From NCBI GenBank assembly GCA_029262415.1, contig JAJCZL010000058.1, positions 1 through 64,000 on the forward strand: a stretch of DNA of 64,000 bases, in the 5' to 3' direction. Below the pieces are notes generated by a model. It had not been told where the DNA came from and searched no databases. It worked only from the letters and a program-made list of their open reading frames with translations. This document shows, piece after piece, positions 41,329-49,922 of the stretch (within the stretch, counting starts at the first letter, position 1; each line of letters begins with the position of its first letter). The stretch is from Deltaproteobacteria bacterium (GTDB lineage Bacteria > Desulfobacterota > Binatia > UBA1149 > JAJCZL01). Made by a program: the position numbers and the translations under genes.

Positions 41329-42364
41329 CGGCGATGTAGATTCGGTTGCCGTCGGTGACCTCAAGGCCCGCAGGTAACCAGAACTGCCCAGCCCCTGCGC
41401 CCGGTTCGCCAAAGTATAGCAACAACCTTCCCTGATCGTCGAAGATCTGTACGTTCTCAAATAACGCATCGACCACATAGATGTGTCCCTCGCCGTCGAC
41501 ATCGGCCCCTTTCGGCCGTAACAACGCTCCCGGTCCGTCCCCGACCCGCCCTAGAGTAAACAGCGGCACCCCCGAAGAAGACAAGACCTGAACTCGGAAG
41601 TTCAAGGTATCGGTAACGTAGAACCTCCCTGCACCGTCGATGGCAAGGTGCGTTGGGTAGTTGAACTCGCCCGGCTTATCGCCACGACCTCCGACCGCAC
41701 GCTGCACCGCACCCCTCTCATCGAGAGCGACAAGGCGGTGTGCGCCGCTATCAACCACCCACAACAGGTGCTCCTCGGGGGCAAACGCCACTCCCGTGGG
41801 ACGAACAAGTTCTCCCCCCGCATCCCAGCTGGGCAGCATATCTCCACGCGCATTGAACCTCAGGATCAACCCAAGCGCAGAATCTGATACGTAGGCGGTA
41901 CCCTCCGTGTCATGCGTTACCGCAATCGGAGACTGTATCTTGTCGCGCGGTCGCTTCGGCAGTACCTGGTATCGGCCGCCCTTTAGGTCAAAGACGTGGA
42001 CGGCATGCGCGCCCGGATCGGTAACCCACAGTCTGCCGCGCGCATCGACGGCGACATCGTGAGGGCGAACTATCCGCGGCGGTTGTTTGCCGCTCACCCA
42101 GTTCCAGAAACGCGACAGCACGCCGTCGCGAATCCCCAAGTCCGCCGGTCCCCTAATCTCAGAGACCCAGCGGATCCTGGCTCGCGACGGTTCCCGCGGC
42201 CAGACCGGCCCACTCAACTCTGTATCGAGACCGTTGCGCGCGGCAACGGTGGGCCCACAGGCGCTGATCATCAAGCAACCGCAGATAACAAACAGTAGCA
42301 GTATCCGAGCCAGTCGTCGGCCGGTCCCAGCAATTCTGCACAGCGTATGAATGCCACAAGCCAC
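41282..42364 (-). CDS. NHL-repeat beta-propeller lipoprotein (downstream copy)
   Basis: 360 residues from a GTG at 42364 with GAGGAG nine bases before it; a TTG at 42370 overlaps the barrel gene stop. The lipobox is LMISAC. Six NHL-type blades follow (RPHDVAVDARGRLWVTDPG, SPIAVTHDTEGTAYVSD, PTGVAFAPEEHLLWVVD, PTHLAIDGAGRFYVTDT, LRPKGADVDGEGHIYVVDA, GLEVTDGNRIYIADGYNKR). Such propellers often accompany multiheme outer-membrane complexes of metal reducers. It is 30-40% recognisably alike in layout to the propeller at 45296 by eye (ENVQIWD/ENVQIFD, GDGPG). No catalytic role is evident; a scaffold is likely. Confidence 0.87.
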   Translation of the reverse strand: MACGIHTLCRIAGTGRRLARILLLFVICGCLMISACGPTVAARNGLDTELSGPVWPREPSRARIRWVSEIRGPADLGIRDGVLSRFWNWVSGKQPPRIVRPHDVAVDARGRLWVTDPGAHAVHVFDLKGGRYQVLPKRPRDKIQSPIAVTHDTEGTAYVSDSALGLILRFNARGDMLPSWDAGGELVRPTGVAFAPEEHLLWVVDSGAHRLVALDERGAVQRAVGGRGDKPGEFNYPTHLAIDGAGRFYVTDTLNFRVQVLSSSGVPLFTLGRVGDGPGALLRPKGADVDGEGHIYVVDALFENVQIFDDQGRLLLYFGEPGAGAGQFWLPAGLEVTDGNRIYIADGYNKRVQVFEYLGN

Positions 42365-42366
42365 CG

Positions 42367-44427
42367 TCAATAGCTCCTCTCTATTCGGAAAAACAACACG
42401 TTAACCAGCTCTTTAGTGCGTTCAAGATCACCAATCTTATTACTCACCTTGTTCCAGCTAAACTGGTCCTGAAGCTGCAGACGCAGACGACCGTAGTGAT
42501 AGACGAAGGAGACATTCGCCCCTTGAACAGTAGTTTCATGCTCAACTTCGTCTAACAGGCGCGCCAACAAGCCGAATCGTCCGAGAATACCGTAACGAAA
42601 CCAGACCGTAGCGTTTGCATCTGCGGAATAGACCTCGGACAGCCGGCCGGTATCGGTGATGAGATCACGCACATAGCCGACTGAAGCATTCAGAGCGGCC
42701 CGTCGCAGCGGCCTAAAATTCACGCTGTGGACGGCACTGTACCGTTCACGCGGAGTAATGTCCGACTCGGTGCGTTCGTATTCCAGCCGCGTACTATTGT
42801 GAGCGAACAACGCACTCAGACTCGCATTGAAGCGACTCTCGTCACTCAGGGTGTTGTCTTCTTCGCTGCCACGGATGAGATCCTGGACGGTCTCGCTGTA
42901 GCTAACGTCGGCACTCCAATGTTCGAACAAGTAGAGACTGGCACCGTACAACATCGTACGAGTCGTAAACGTCCGAGCAGGCTCACGAACAAAATCATAA
43001 GCGATGGAGAGCTGCGGCGTCGTCGTGGGATCAATATTACCCGCGGGTTTTATCAGCAGAAACGTTCGCGTGTTTTCGACAATCACATCGTAGTCGATAC
43101 CTTCGGTAAACAGATTCTGCGTCGCGGCGTCTATGACCACAATGCTGGTCACGACCGCATTGAGGTTGTCGATCTCGATTGGCACGCCGATCAGGACGTC
43201 GGCCAGCTCGCTGAGAATACTGGCGAGTGAAGATTCGACGTCTTCGTCCTGATACGCATACGAAGGAGAAAACCTCAGTCCGAAGCGCCCACCGGGGATT
43301 TGCTTGGTGTATCGGAGGCTCACGGAGCCGTCAGCCTGCTGAGTACTCCCGGTGTCAAAATCAGTGTAGGCGACGCTGGCAAGGACGGTACTGCTGAGAG
43401 ACTGATAAAGCTGATGTGTCAGACCGGCAAACCCACGATTGCTGGTCTGTCTACTACTGGCGCTCTCCTGGAAGTTAAAGGAATATCCATAGTTCGAGTT
43501 TAACGTTTCTCCGTGGGTTACAATCAGAGTTTCGTACAGGGAAAGGGACTGAGAATTAAAGTCCCCACCGGTGTCAGTAGCGAGCAGCTGGCTCGAGAGT
43601 CTGCTGTTAGCCAACTCGAGTTCCTGGGACATCCTCAGGTACTGCCGCTCGAACGTACGGGTGTTGCCGCTACGCCCTGACTCCTGCAAGTCCCATTCGT
43701 ATTCCAGCTGGTTGCGCGCACGCTCGGTTTCATTGTCGACGACGACCTCGATCTCGTCAGCGACACGATCGGTGCCGAAGGGTCCATTCGTGGTCGTCTC
43801 GATGTGACGATACTGCGCCCTGGCGGGGGTACTCAACTCACCAATTCCCAGATCACGTAGTCGCAATCCAGCGCCGTACTGAAAGGTGTCGACACTACGC
43901 CGCGGAGCAAACGGCGAATTGATGTCGGAGTGAATCTGGCTCGTGAAAAAAGACACCGGATAAGGCTTGTCCGGCAACACCTGCAGGTTGACGTTAAAGC
44001 TTTCCTGTAGGGCATCGATTTGCGACAGTCCCTTTTCTCCCGAAGACTCGACAAAGTCTTGCTCAAACTTCAAACCGAGATCTACTGAAACGCGTAGTAG
44101 CGCCGGGTGATAGATCCAGCCCTGCGCACCCGTTGAGATCTCCTCAGACACGGCCCACTCATTGAGATCGGTTTTCGGGTTTTGGTCGGACTCGCGCACT
44201 TCCCGATCATTGCGCACCTCGACAGCGGTCTTACCGTGCCAGCCATACATACGGTAGTAGGGGCCGCGCCGACGCTGCGCCTCGACGACTTGGGGAACCA
44301 AGGCTTGAAGACAAAACGTGGCGATCAATAGTGCTACGCACACCGGCCAAGGTGCGTAAGCCCACGCGGGTCCGGCACTTGGCCTAGGCCCTTCCAGCGG
44401 GGCGTATCTACCACCAAGCGACCTCAT
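42367..44427 (-). CDS. Predicted outer-membrane beta-barrel (porin-like) protein
   Basis: 686 residues. A signal peptide-like N-terminus (ALLIATFCLQALVPQVVEAQ) is followed by long stretches of alternating polar/hydrophobic strands rich in aromatic and Arg residues, such as LSLYETLIVTHGETLNSNYGYSFNF and YADFD-like turns, and the chain ends in an aromatic (RIERSY), as outer-membrane barrels do. No CxxCH is present. It lies between a pentaheme cytochrome and an NHL propeller and overlaps the former as ATGA. In porin-cytochrome complexes a barrel of this kind insulates a heme wire through the outer membrane. It does not resemble MtrB closely by eye; family is unassigned. Confidence 0.7.
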   Translation of the reverse strand: MRSLGGRYAPLEGPRPSAGPAWAYAPWPVCVALLIATFCLQALVPQVVEAQRRRGPYYRMYGWHGKTAVEVRNDREVRESDQNPKTDLNEWAVSEEISTGAQGWIYHPALLRVSVDLGLKFEQDFVESSGEKGLSQIDALQESFNVNLQVLPDKPYPVSFFTSQIHSDINSPFAPRRSVDTFQYGAGLRLRDLGIGELSTPARAQYRHIETTTNGPFGTDRVADEIEVVVDNETERARNQLEYEWDLQESGRSGNTRTFERQYLRMSQELELANSRLSSQLLATDTGGDFNSQSLSLYETLIVTHGETLNSNYGYSFNFQESASSRQTSNRGFAGLTHQLYQSLSSTVLASVAYTDFDTGSTQQADGSVSLRYTKQIPGGRFGLRFSPSYAYQDEDVESSLASILSELADVLIGVPIEIDNLNAVVTSIVVIDAATQNLFTEGIDYDVIVENTRTFLLIKPAGNIDPTTTPQLSIAYDFVREPARTFTTRTMLYGASLYLFEHWSADVSYSETVQDLIRGSEEDNTLSDESRFNASLSALFAHNSTRLEYERTESDITPRERYSAVHSVNFRPLRRAALNASVGYVRDLITDTGRLSEVYSADANATVWFRYGILGRFGLLARLLDEVEHETTVQGANVSFVYHYGRLRLQLQDQFSWNKVSNKIGDLERTKELVNVLFFRIERSY

Positions 44428-45290
44428 GGCTTCAGCGTAGCCTTGGCAATCTTGCGCACTACATGCTGCACAGACGAGCTACTTTCCGACTCCCTAGCGG
44501 CTTTCAGGATGAAGCGATTCACGCCACGGTGTGGGTCGTGGCAACGCGTACAGTCCGCGATGACTTGAGCGTCAGCCGGTCGAGCTGGATCTTCTCCGGC
44601 ATCTCCATCCGTCTGTTCTTGGGTCGGTACCGAGGCTGGATACGTAGTGTCGAGCTCGGAGGGCCGATGCTCCGGCGTAAACGCGAGTAAATCTCCGCGT
44701 ATGTGGCATTGGGTACACAGCCGAGCAGACGGCTCAGCGTGCACGAGGTGTTCGTATGACGATGAGTGGGCCTGGTGGCACGTCACGCACCAGCCGACAT
44801 GTACGGGACCATGCATCCATAGGCCGGCATTCTCCGGCGCACTGGGGGCAAAATCGCTATGGCAACGTATGCAGAGTTTGTCTACCGGCATGCGCAGACG
44901 TCCCGCTTCCGCCAGCTCGCCACCGGCACCCGGCATCAACGGCAAATTTGCACCCGCGCTTCTGAAACCAGAGGCAGCCGCCAGATCGTGACAGCTCCCA
45001 CATTCCTTCGCGGCAAAGGGACCGTGGGTAAAGCGACTTATCTTCGCTACTTGCCTTCCACGGCGCACGCGCTCTGATTCCGCTTGCGCTGCCTCCTCAA
45101 CGGCTTGCTCTTCCGCCTCGGCAAGCAGCCGAACGCGGTCCTCCGGAGAGACATAGGGCGGCACACCATCGAAGATAACCGCAAGGACATCGTGTCGCGC
45201 CTGCTCACTGCAGGCTGAGGTAAGAGCCATGATCGGCGCGCCGACTAAGACGAGCACCGCGGGCATGAACCATGCTGAGCGGCACGCCAT
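44424..45290 (-). CDS. Pentaheme lipoprotein cytochrome c
   Basis: 288 residues from the ATG at 45290; a GTG at 45296 is in frame and overlaps the upstream stop. Lipobox MALTSAC. Residues about 55-80 form a charged helix rich in Glu and Ala (EEQAVEEAAQAESERVRRG). Five CxxCH: CGSCH, CIRCH, CVTCH, CTQCH, CTRCH, with extra His in FTHGPF, MHGPVH and EHLVH as candidate distal ligands. FTHGPFAAKECGSCH and HGPVHVGWCVTCH resemble the NrfB/ doubled-CxxCH periplasmic cytochromes. Directly upstream of the barrel gene, it is the best candidate for the cytochrome that docks into the barrel from the periplasmic side. Confidence 0.85.
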   Translation of the reverse strand: MACRSAWFMPAVLVLVGAPIMALTSACSEQARHDVLAVIFDGVPPYVSPEDRVRLLAEAEEQAVEEAAQAESERVRRGRQVAKISRFTHGPFAAKECGSCHDLAAASGFRSAGANLPLMPGAGGELAEAGRLRMPVDKLCIRCHSDFAPSAPENAGLWMHGPVHVGWCVTCHQAHSSSYEHLVHAEPSARLCTQCHIRGDLLAFTPEHRPSELDTTYPASVPTQEQTDGDAGEDPARPADAQVIADCTRCHDPHRGVNRFILKAARESESSSSVQHVVRKIAKATLKP

Positions 45291-45295
45291 CGACA

Positions 45296-46393
45296 CTACT
45301 CAACTTCAGCGTCGTCTCCCGAAGAGAAGTCCACATATTTGCTGGGATCCTTCGGGTTAACGAAGCCGTATACCGCGACTTTGTTCGGACCGTAGTTGTT
45401 GGCGACAAGGACGACATACTCGAGAGTGAAATCCGGAGACACGTAGTCCTTGAAGTAATCGACGAGGTCATAGCTCACGAACACGGACCCCGGCAGGTAC
45501 ATCTGCCCCGGCCCAACACCGCTTCCGCCGAACGCGAGGACGACTTGCGCGTTGCTGCTATCCCAGATCTGCACGTTCTCGAAGGCGGCATCCACCGTGT
45601 ATAGGTAACCTTCTCGATCCGATGCCGTGCCCTTCGGACGCGCAAACGTACCGGGCCCGTCGCCGAGAAACCCGTAGGACTTCACGTACTCTCCCTTCTC
45701 ATCGAATTCCTGCACGCGAAAGTTGGCCATGTCGGTAACGAACAGATGGCCGTCCTCGTTCAACGACAGAGAGGTCGGAGTATTGAACTCCCCCTCGTCC
45801 TTTCCCGGACCTCCTATTGTCCTGACGGCCTTCCTACTACGACGGTCGAACACCAAGACCTGATGGCCACGTCGATCGCAGACGTAGAGACGACGCTCGT
45901 CGACGGCAACGCCTGTAGGAAGAATCTCAGCCGGGTCTCCATAGGACCCCACAAACTCGTTTTCAGCATTGAACTGCACGACTTGCCTACGCCCGCTGTC
46001 CGCGAAGAACTTGTCGCCATTCTTATCAATCGCGATCGCTACGGGGACGTTGAGCTTACCGTCATCGTGGTCGCCTATCGTCTCGAACAGTTTCTGCTTC
46101 AAGTCGATCTTAATGACCGTATCCCATCCCGGATCCGCCACGTAGATAACGCCGTCGTGGGCGGCTATACCAGTCGGCTTTCTCAGTTTTCGAACGCTCG
46201 AGACGTCGCCCACCAAGAAGTTCATCAAGCGGCTCTCCTTCTCGATGTCACGTGCTTCGACGATCTTTGTCAGGAACTGAATCCGCGGCCTTTGCGGTGG
46301 TGGCGGATAGGCGACATACGCCGTAGAAACCTGACCGCCGGTCGAGCATCCGCCCGCGATGACGCCCACGACCAGTACGATCATTGTCCGCAT
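45296..46393 (-). CDS. NHL-repeat beta-propeller lipoprotein (upstream copy)
   Basis: 365 residues from the ATG at 46393, with AAGGA six bases upstream and lipobox IAGGC; longer starts at 46423 and 46453 are possible. Blades include KPTGIAAHDGVIYVADPGWD, VPVAIAIDKNGDKFFADSG, LPTGVAVDERRLYVCDRRG, TPTSLSLNEDGHLFVTDMA and RPKGTASDREGYLYTVDAA. It ends with an acidic tail (SSGDDAEVE). It is a paralogue of the propeller at 41282; the two bracket the pentaheme cytochrome and the barrel in gene order. Probably a periplasmic or outer-leaflet scaffold. Confidence 0.87.
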   Translation of the reverse strand: MRTMIVLVVGVIAGGCSTGGQVSTAYVAYPPPPQRPRIQFLTKIVEARDIEKESRLMNFLVGDVSSVRKLRKPTGIAAHDGVIYVADPGWDTVIKIDLKQKLFETIGDHDDGKLNVPVAIAIDKNGDKFFADSGRRQVVQFNAENEFVGSYGDPAEILPTGVAVDERRLYVCDRRGHQVLVFDRRSRKAVRTIGGPGKDEGEFNTPTSLSLNEDGHLFVTDMANFRVQEFDEKGEYVKSYGFLGDGPGTFARPKGTASDREGYLYTVDAAFENVQIWDSSNAQVVLAFGGSGVGPGQMYLPGSVFVSYDLVDYFKDYVSPDFTLEYVVLVANNYGPNKVAVYGFVNPKDPSKYVDFSSGDDAEVE

Positions 46394-46445
46394 CAAGTTC
46401 CTTGCTGGGATTGAAAGAGTCATCGCGTCCCCAACTACCAACCTG

Positions 46446-47108
46446 CTACCCATGTGGATCTCCAAGCCGCATAGGCGACTCGATGGCTTCCTGCCGACTG
46501 TACTCGACAGAAACATGACAGCTTGTTGCACACTTGCCACCGTTTTCGGTCTCCTCGAACTTCAGCGTAAGTCGCTGCTGCCCATATAGCATGAAGTTGC
46601 TAATCAGTGGCGCGTTACTGGCGCCATGCGCCTCATGACAAAGACGACAAGAGCGACCTCGACGCAGCTTCGCGACATGCCGGTAATGGAGATTGTCGTC
46701 ACCATTGCGGAAAGCCGTCGCCGTACTCGTTTCTTGCTCTTCAACCAGCGTCGGGTCGTGACAGGACTTGAAGCAAGCAGAATACTGCGCACGAGTGTAA
46801 GTGGCATAGGAGCCGGCCGGGATCGTTCCGTGGAGTATGCTCGACGGCAGCTTGCCTTTCGCGTGAGTGAGATGACACGCCAAACACTCGCCGTCTCGGA
46901 GGGGACCATGCAAGTACAGCTTCGAGTTAGCCCAAGCCCGCCCTTCCTCACTCTCGGCCTCAACTCTCTTGCCAAGCATGGAAGAAAACTCCTGGTGACA
47001 ACCGCTACTAGTACACGCGCCCCCGTCCGCTGCACCAACAACCGTCACCCACATCAATAGACACGCGGTAGCGAGAAACACTACTGCCCCTCGGGCCGCT
47101 CCGGTCAT
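46446..47108 (-). CDS. Pentaheme cytochrome c with atypical heme motifs
   Basis: 220 residues with a signal peptide ending VVGAADG. Heme sites in order: CTSSGCH (four residues between the cysteines), CLACH, CFKSCH (three), CRLCH and CATSCH (three); only two of five are canonical CxxCH. The C-terminal ~100 residues (ETSTATAFRNGDDNLHYRHV, CRLCHEAHGASN, CATSCH ... YSRQEA) are clearly homologous to the end of the 15-heme protein at 48466. It is the first gene of the propeller/barrel operon, after a terminator-like hairpin. Predicted periplasmic electron carrier. Confidence 0.85.
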   Translation of the reverse strand: MTGAARGAVVFLATACLLMWVTVVGAADGGACTSSGCHQEFSSMLGKRVEAESEEGRAWANSKLYLHGPLRDGECLACHLTHAKGKLPSSILHGTIPAGSYATYTRAQYSACFKSCHDPTLVEEQETSTATAFRNGDDNLHYRHVAKLRRGRSCRLCHEAHGASNAPLISNFMLYGQQRLTLKFEETENGGKCATSCHVSVEYSRQEAIESPMRLGDPHG

Positions 47109-47206
47109 GCGCAGGTCTCGTGGTTAGCCATGGTGCAGTTCTCAAGGACGAAAAAACAAAGACAATCCTACACTTAGATGCACCCGAAAAACACCCTTTG
47201 TAACTA

Positions 47207-47238
47207 GAAAGGGCCGACCCCGAAGGACCGGCCCTTTC
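47207..47238 (-). terminator. Intrinsic-terminator-like hairpin after the tetraheme gene
   Basis: GAAAGGGCCG (47207-47216) and CGGCCCTTTC (47229-47238) form a perfect 10-bp stem, 39 bp past the stop of the tetraheme gene on the minus strand. The 3' arm ends TTTC and runs into TAGTTAC, a weak U-tract. It separates the tetraheme gene from the propeller/barrel operon. Confidence 0.6.
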
Positions 47239-47276
47239 TCTACTAGACTATTCGAATCACAAGTCTCCAGTCATAC

Positions 47277-48056
47277 CTACTTGTCGTGGCAGGTCAGGCA
47301 AAGAGCACTCGCATTAAGTCCGGTGAGATCGTCACCCTTGGTCGTCGTCCGCAGTAGATGAGTACCCGCAACGGACTCTCTGTCGTGAACATCGTGGCAG
47401 GTTGAACACTCTACTCGGTTGTTATCGAGCAGTGAGGCAACCGTATCACCGTTGGCCATGGTAATGGTCGCGGGATCGAACAACTGCGTATCGTTCAAGT
47501 TGTCATACGTGATCGATATCGGGTGGTTGTTGGTCAGGCTCGCAGCCGTGTTACCGATTACAAATCCCCCACTGTAATCGCCCATGAGATAGGTCGTGCC
47601 GCCGCCGTAACCGGCATCGGCAGGCCCCTTTCCGTCGTACTGGTTGACGGCAGTGACGCCATCATGACAGCCAAGACACAGCTTCGACGTTCCCGCCGGC
47701 GCAGCTTCGATCGTTCCATCGATGAAATCGATCAGGTTGGGATCCGATGCGTACATCGCCCAACTCGCCTTGGTTGTCACCTCGTGATTCCACAAGATGC
47801 CCTGGTTGCCGTAACGAACCGCACCATGGTCATGAGGAACGTGGCAAGTCCGACAGATCTCTTTCCTTTTGTTGTTCCACGCGGCGGTGTTTGCGTTGTC
47901 ATTCTCGATGTTCAACGCAGCACCAGCGACAATGTTGTCGGTGAAATCATGCGGGCTGCCCACTATCCCGGTGCCCGTTCCGTTGGCCAGGACCAGGCCG
48001 GGACTCGCAACCGCAAGTGCGAGGAGACCCATCCCCAAAACCCTACTTAAACGCAT
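47277..48056 (-). CDS. Tetraheme cytochrome c, exported
   Basis: 259 residues from the ATG at 48056, which has a strong AAGGAGG eight bases upstream. Signal peptide ends SPGLVLANG. Four CxxCH: CRTCH, CLGCH, CSTCH and the last CLTCH two residues from the C-terminus. Besides the heme His, PHDF, PHDHG, WNHE, NNHP, DVHD and GTHL provide more than four candidate distal ligands. It is transcribed by itself between a hairpin and a 400-bp gap, suggesting high or separate expression. The same module forms the N-terminus of the 12-heme protein. It may be an abundant periplasmic carrier or a polymer-forming extracellular cytochrome of OmcE-like size; the latter is speculation. Confidence 0.85.
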   Translation of the reverse strand: MRLSRVLGMGLLALAVASPGLVLANGTGTGIVGSPHDFTDNIVAGAALNIENDNANTAAWNNKRKEICRTCHVPHDHGAVRYGNQGILWNHEVTTKASWAMYASDPNLIDFIDGTIEAAPAGTSKLCLGCHDGVTAVNQYDGKGPADAGYGGGTTYLMGDYSGGFVIGNTAASLTNNHPISITYDNLNDTQLFDPATITMANGDTVASLLDNNRVECSTCHDVHDRESVAGTHLLRTTTKGDDLTGLNASALCLTCHDK

Positions 48057-48465
48057 TTTACTTGACCTCCTTATTGGCAAGAACCGTTGCAACCCACGGA
48101 TACTTCGTCTCTACACTCTGCTTGGTTGCGCTTACTTATTAGCAAGAAGCTCGCCGCCGCTACACGACAATCGAAATCGCTAATATTACTTTTAAGCCGT
48201 TGAGAACTCGGTTTCGAAAAGTGACTCAAGTACTTGTTTTTCCTTGCACTTGAATAGTTGACTGCTACCTATTCGGGTGGTCCGAACTCTCCACGGAAGA
48301 AACGGAATAAACTCCTACTTACATCTAGTATTAGGATCAGGGCCGCTCAATTCCCGGACCTGAGAGACGTAATCCAGCCGGATTCCCGCGTTCAGGAATC
48401 CGACCGACGCCTCCATATCCAGCTAACGTATGCGGCGGGCGTTGCGGTGCGCGGAGAACCGAACC
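48057..48465. other. 409-bp gap between two cytochrome genes
   Basis: No coding frame with family features was seen. The left part must hold the leader and promoter of the tetraheme gene. I looked for the GGGCAAACC core of a c-di-GMP riboswitch, which often precedes such cytochromes, and did not find it. The right part has an 8-bp stem, CGGATTCC (48379-48386) and GGAATCCG (48395-48402), 64 bp after the 15-heme gene stop, without a T-run. Confidence 0.5.
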
Positions 48466-49806
48466 TCAGCGCGCCGCTTCCCGATCGTAACCAACGGCGG
48501 GATGGCAACCAGGCTGGCATGACCCGCCGGTAGGGGTGATCTCAAAGTCGATGGGTAGCATCCACTGTCCGAAACGAACTCGGTCGCGCACGAGCTTGAC
48601 GTTGCCCGCAGCGTGAAAATCGTGGCACGCGCGACAGGTGCGGCCCTTTTCTGCCCGGTTCACATGCAGGTAATGGAGGTTACGCGTCCCATCACGAAAG
48701 CCGGTAGACGAACTCGTTTCTCGCAGGGTGAACGCTTTCCGGTCATGACAAGAAAAGCAGAGCTCATAACGATCGACCTTGAATCCTGCATAGAAGCCAG
48801 CGGGGAAAGGGGCTTTGAGCAGCCGCAGATGCTCGCTTCCGTGAGGGGAGTGGCACTGCACGCAGGTGTCCTTTTCCGTTAACGGCTTGTGCCGCTGCTC
48901 GTTGTCGTCGAGCCAGGCTTGCATATCAAGCAGCACTGAGTTGCCCGACCGCAGACGCTTATCGTGACAGCCGAGACAGAGGTTCTGCGGCTTATCCTTC
49001 AACAGCGGTTTCTCATCCGCTCCATGGGGGGAATGGCAGTTTACGCACTCGTCTCCCTTTAGAGCGGCACCGTGATCGACAGCCGAACCCTCGACCGCCT
49101 CGACAACCTCCTCGTGACACTCCGCGCAAAGTCGGCGACCCTTGGCCGGCAGCATTCTGGGGTGGTCAGCACTATGCGGATTGTGGCAATTCGTACAGTC
49201 TCCGGCCTCGTGCTGGTACTTAGCACCGTTCATCGCTTTGCCATGGTCATCGTGGCAATCCCAACACAACGCGGAAATCTCCGCATTAAGAAGCAGACTA
49301 CTGTTAGGAGAAGAGTGAGGATCATGGCACGAGACGCACTGTCCCTCTTGCGCCGGCTCGTGCTTGTACTCGCCTTCGATGAGGTCATCGTGGCAGTCGA
49401 GACAAAGGCCGTCTTCAGGCTCGGCCGACAGCAACGCACTCGCCTCGCTGCCATGAACTTTGTGACAATCGAGGCACCCGTCCTCTAGCGGAAAGTGGAT
49501 ATTCTTCTGAGCGTAAATCTCCTTCACCCGATCCTCATGACACTGCGAGCACAACTCGGGCGCATCAGCGACGGTGAACTCGTGTCCGCTGCCCGCCGGT
49601 CGGTGACACTCCCCGCACTCCTGCGCCAATCCGGGCCAGTGCAGAGTACTGTGCTCGTTGAAATCGCTATGGCACCCGGACGAGACACAGGGAGCTGCCG
49701 GATCGACTGCCGGCGCAGCGGCCGCATCGCCTGCAGCGCCGGCGCTAACAGCCGACGCCAGCAAGAACAGCAACGCAACCTGCTGCACTACGTTGCCCGC
49801 GACCAT
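48466..49806 (-). CDS. Fifteen-heme cytochrome c
   Basis: 446 residues with a signal peptide ending VSAGAAG. Fifteen heme sites: CVSSGCH (four-residue spacer), thirteen CxxCH (CGECH, CSQCH, CLDCH twice, CVSCH, CWDCH, CTNCH, CAECH, CVNCH, CLGCH, CVQCH, CFSCH, CRACH) and CQPGCH (three-residue spacer). Middle hemes come as doubled-CxxCH repeats with CHxPHxS/G between them (CHDPHSS, CHNPHSA, CHSPHGA, CHSPHGS), one heme per about 27 residues. The C-terminal module is shared with the pentaheme protein at 46446. It probably spans the periplasm as a long wire between the inner-membrane module and the outer-membrane conduit. Confidence 0.88.
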   Translation of the reverse strand: MVAGNVVQQVALLFLLASAVSAGAAGDAAAAPAVDPAAPCVSSGCHSDFNEHSTLHWPGLAQECGECHRPAGSGHEFTVADAPELCSQCHEDRVKEIYAQKNIHFPLEDGCLDCHKVHGSEASALLSAEPEDGLCLDCHDDLIEGEYKHEPAQEGQCVSCHDPHSSPNSSLLLNAEISALCWDCHDDHGKAMNGAKYQHEAGDCTNCHNPHSADHPRMLPAKGRRLCAECHEEVVEAVEGSAVDHGAALKGDECVNCHSPHGADEKPLLKDKPQNLCLGCHDKRLRSGNSVLLDMQAWLDDNEQRHKPLTEKDTCVQCHSPHGSEHLRLLKAPFPAGFYAGFKVDRYELCFSCHDRKAFTLRETSSSTGFRDGTRNLHYLHVNRAEKGRTCRACHDFHAAGNVKLVRDRVRFGQWMLPIDFEITPTGGSCQPGCHPAVGYDREAAR

Positions 49807-49922
49807 TTTTTCTTACCGGCCTGCACTCTCTGTCTTTCACCGCGAAAGAACGACACGAGACTAAGAGGCTCCCACGGGCCCCTTAACTCAACCACATCCA
49901 GCCGAGCCAAGCCCCTGGCGGA

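Noticed and set aside
48057-48300. c-di-GMP (GEMM) riboswitch before the tetraheme cytochrome gene
   Set aside because: The conserved GGGCAAACC and GGTAGGTAGCGGGG segments are absent from the leader on the minus strand.
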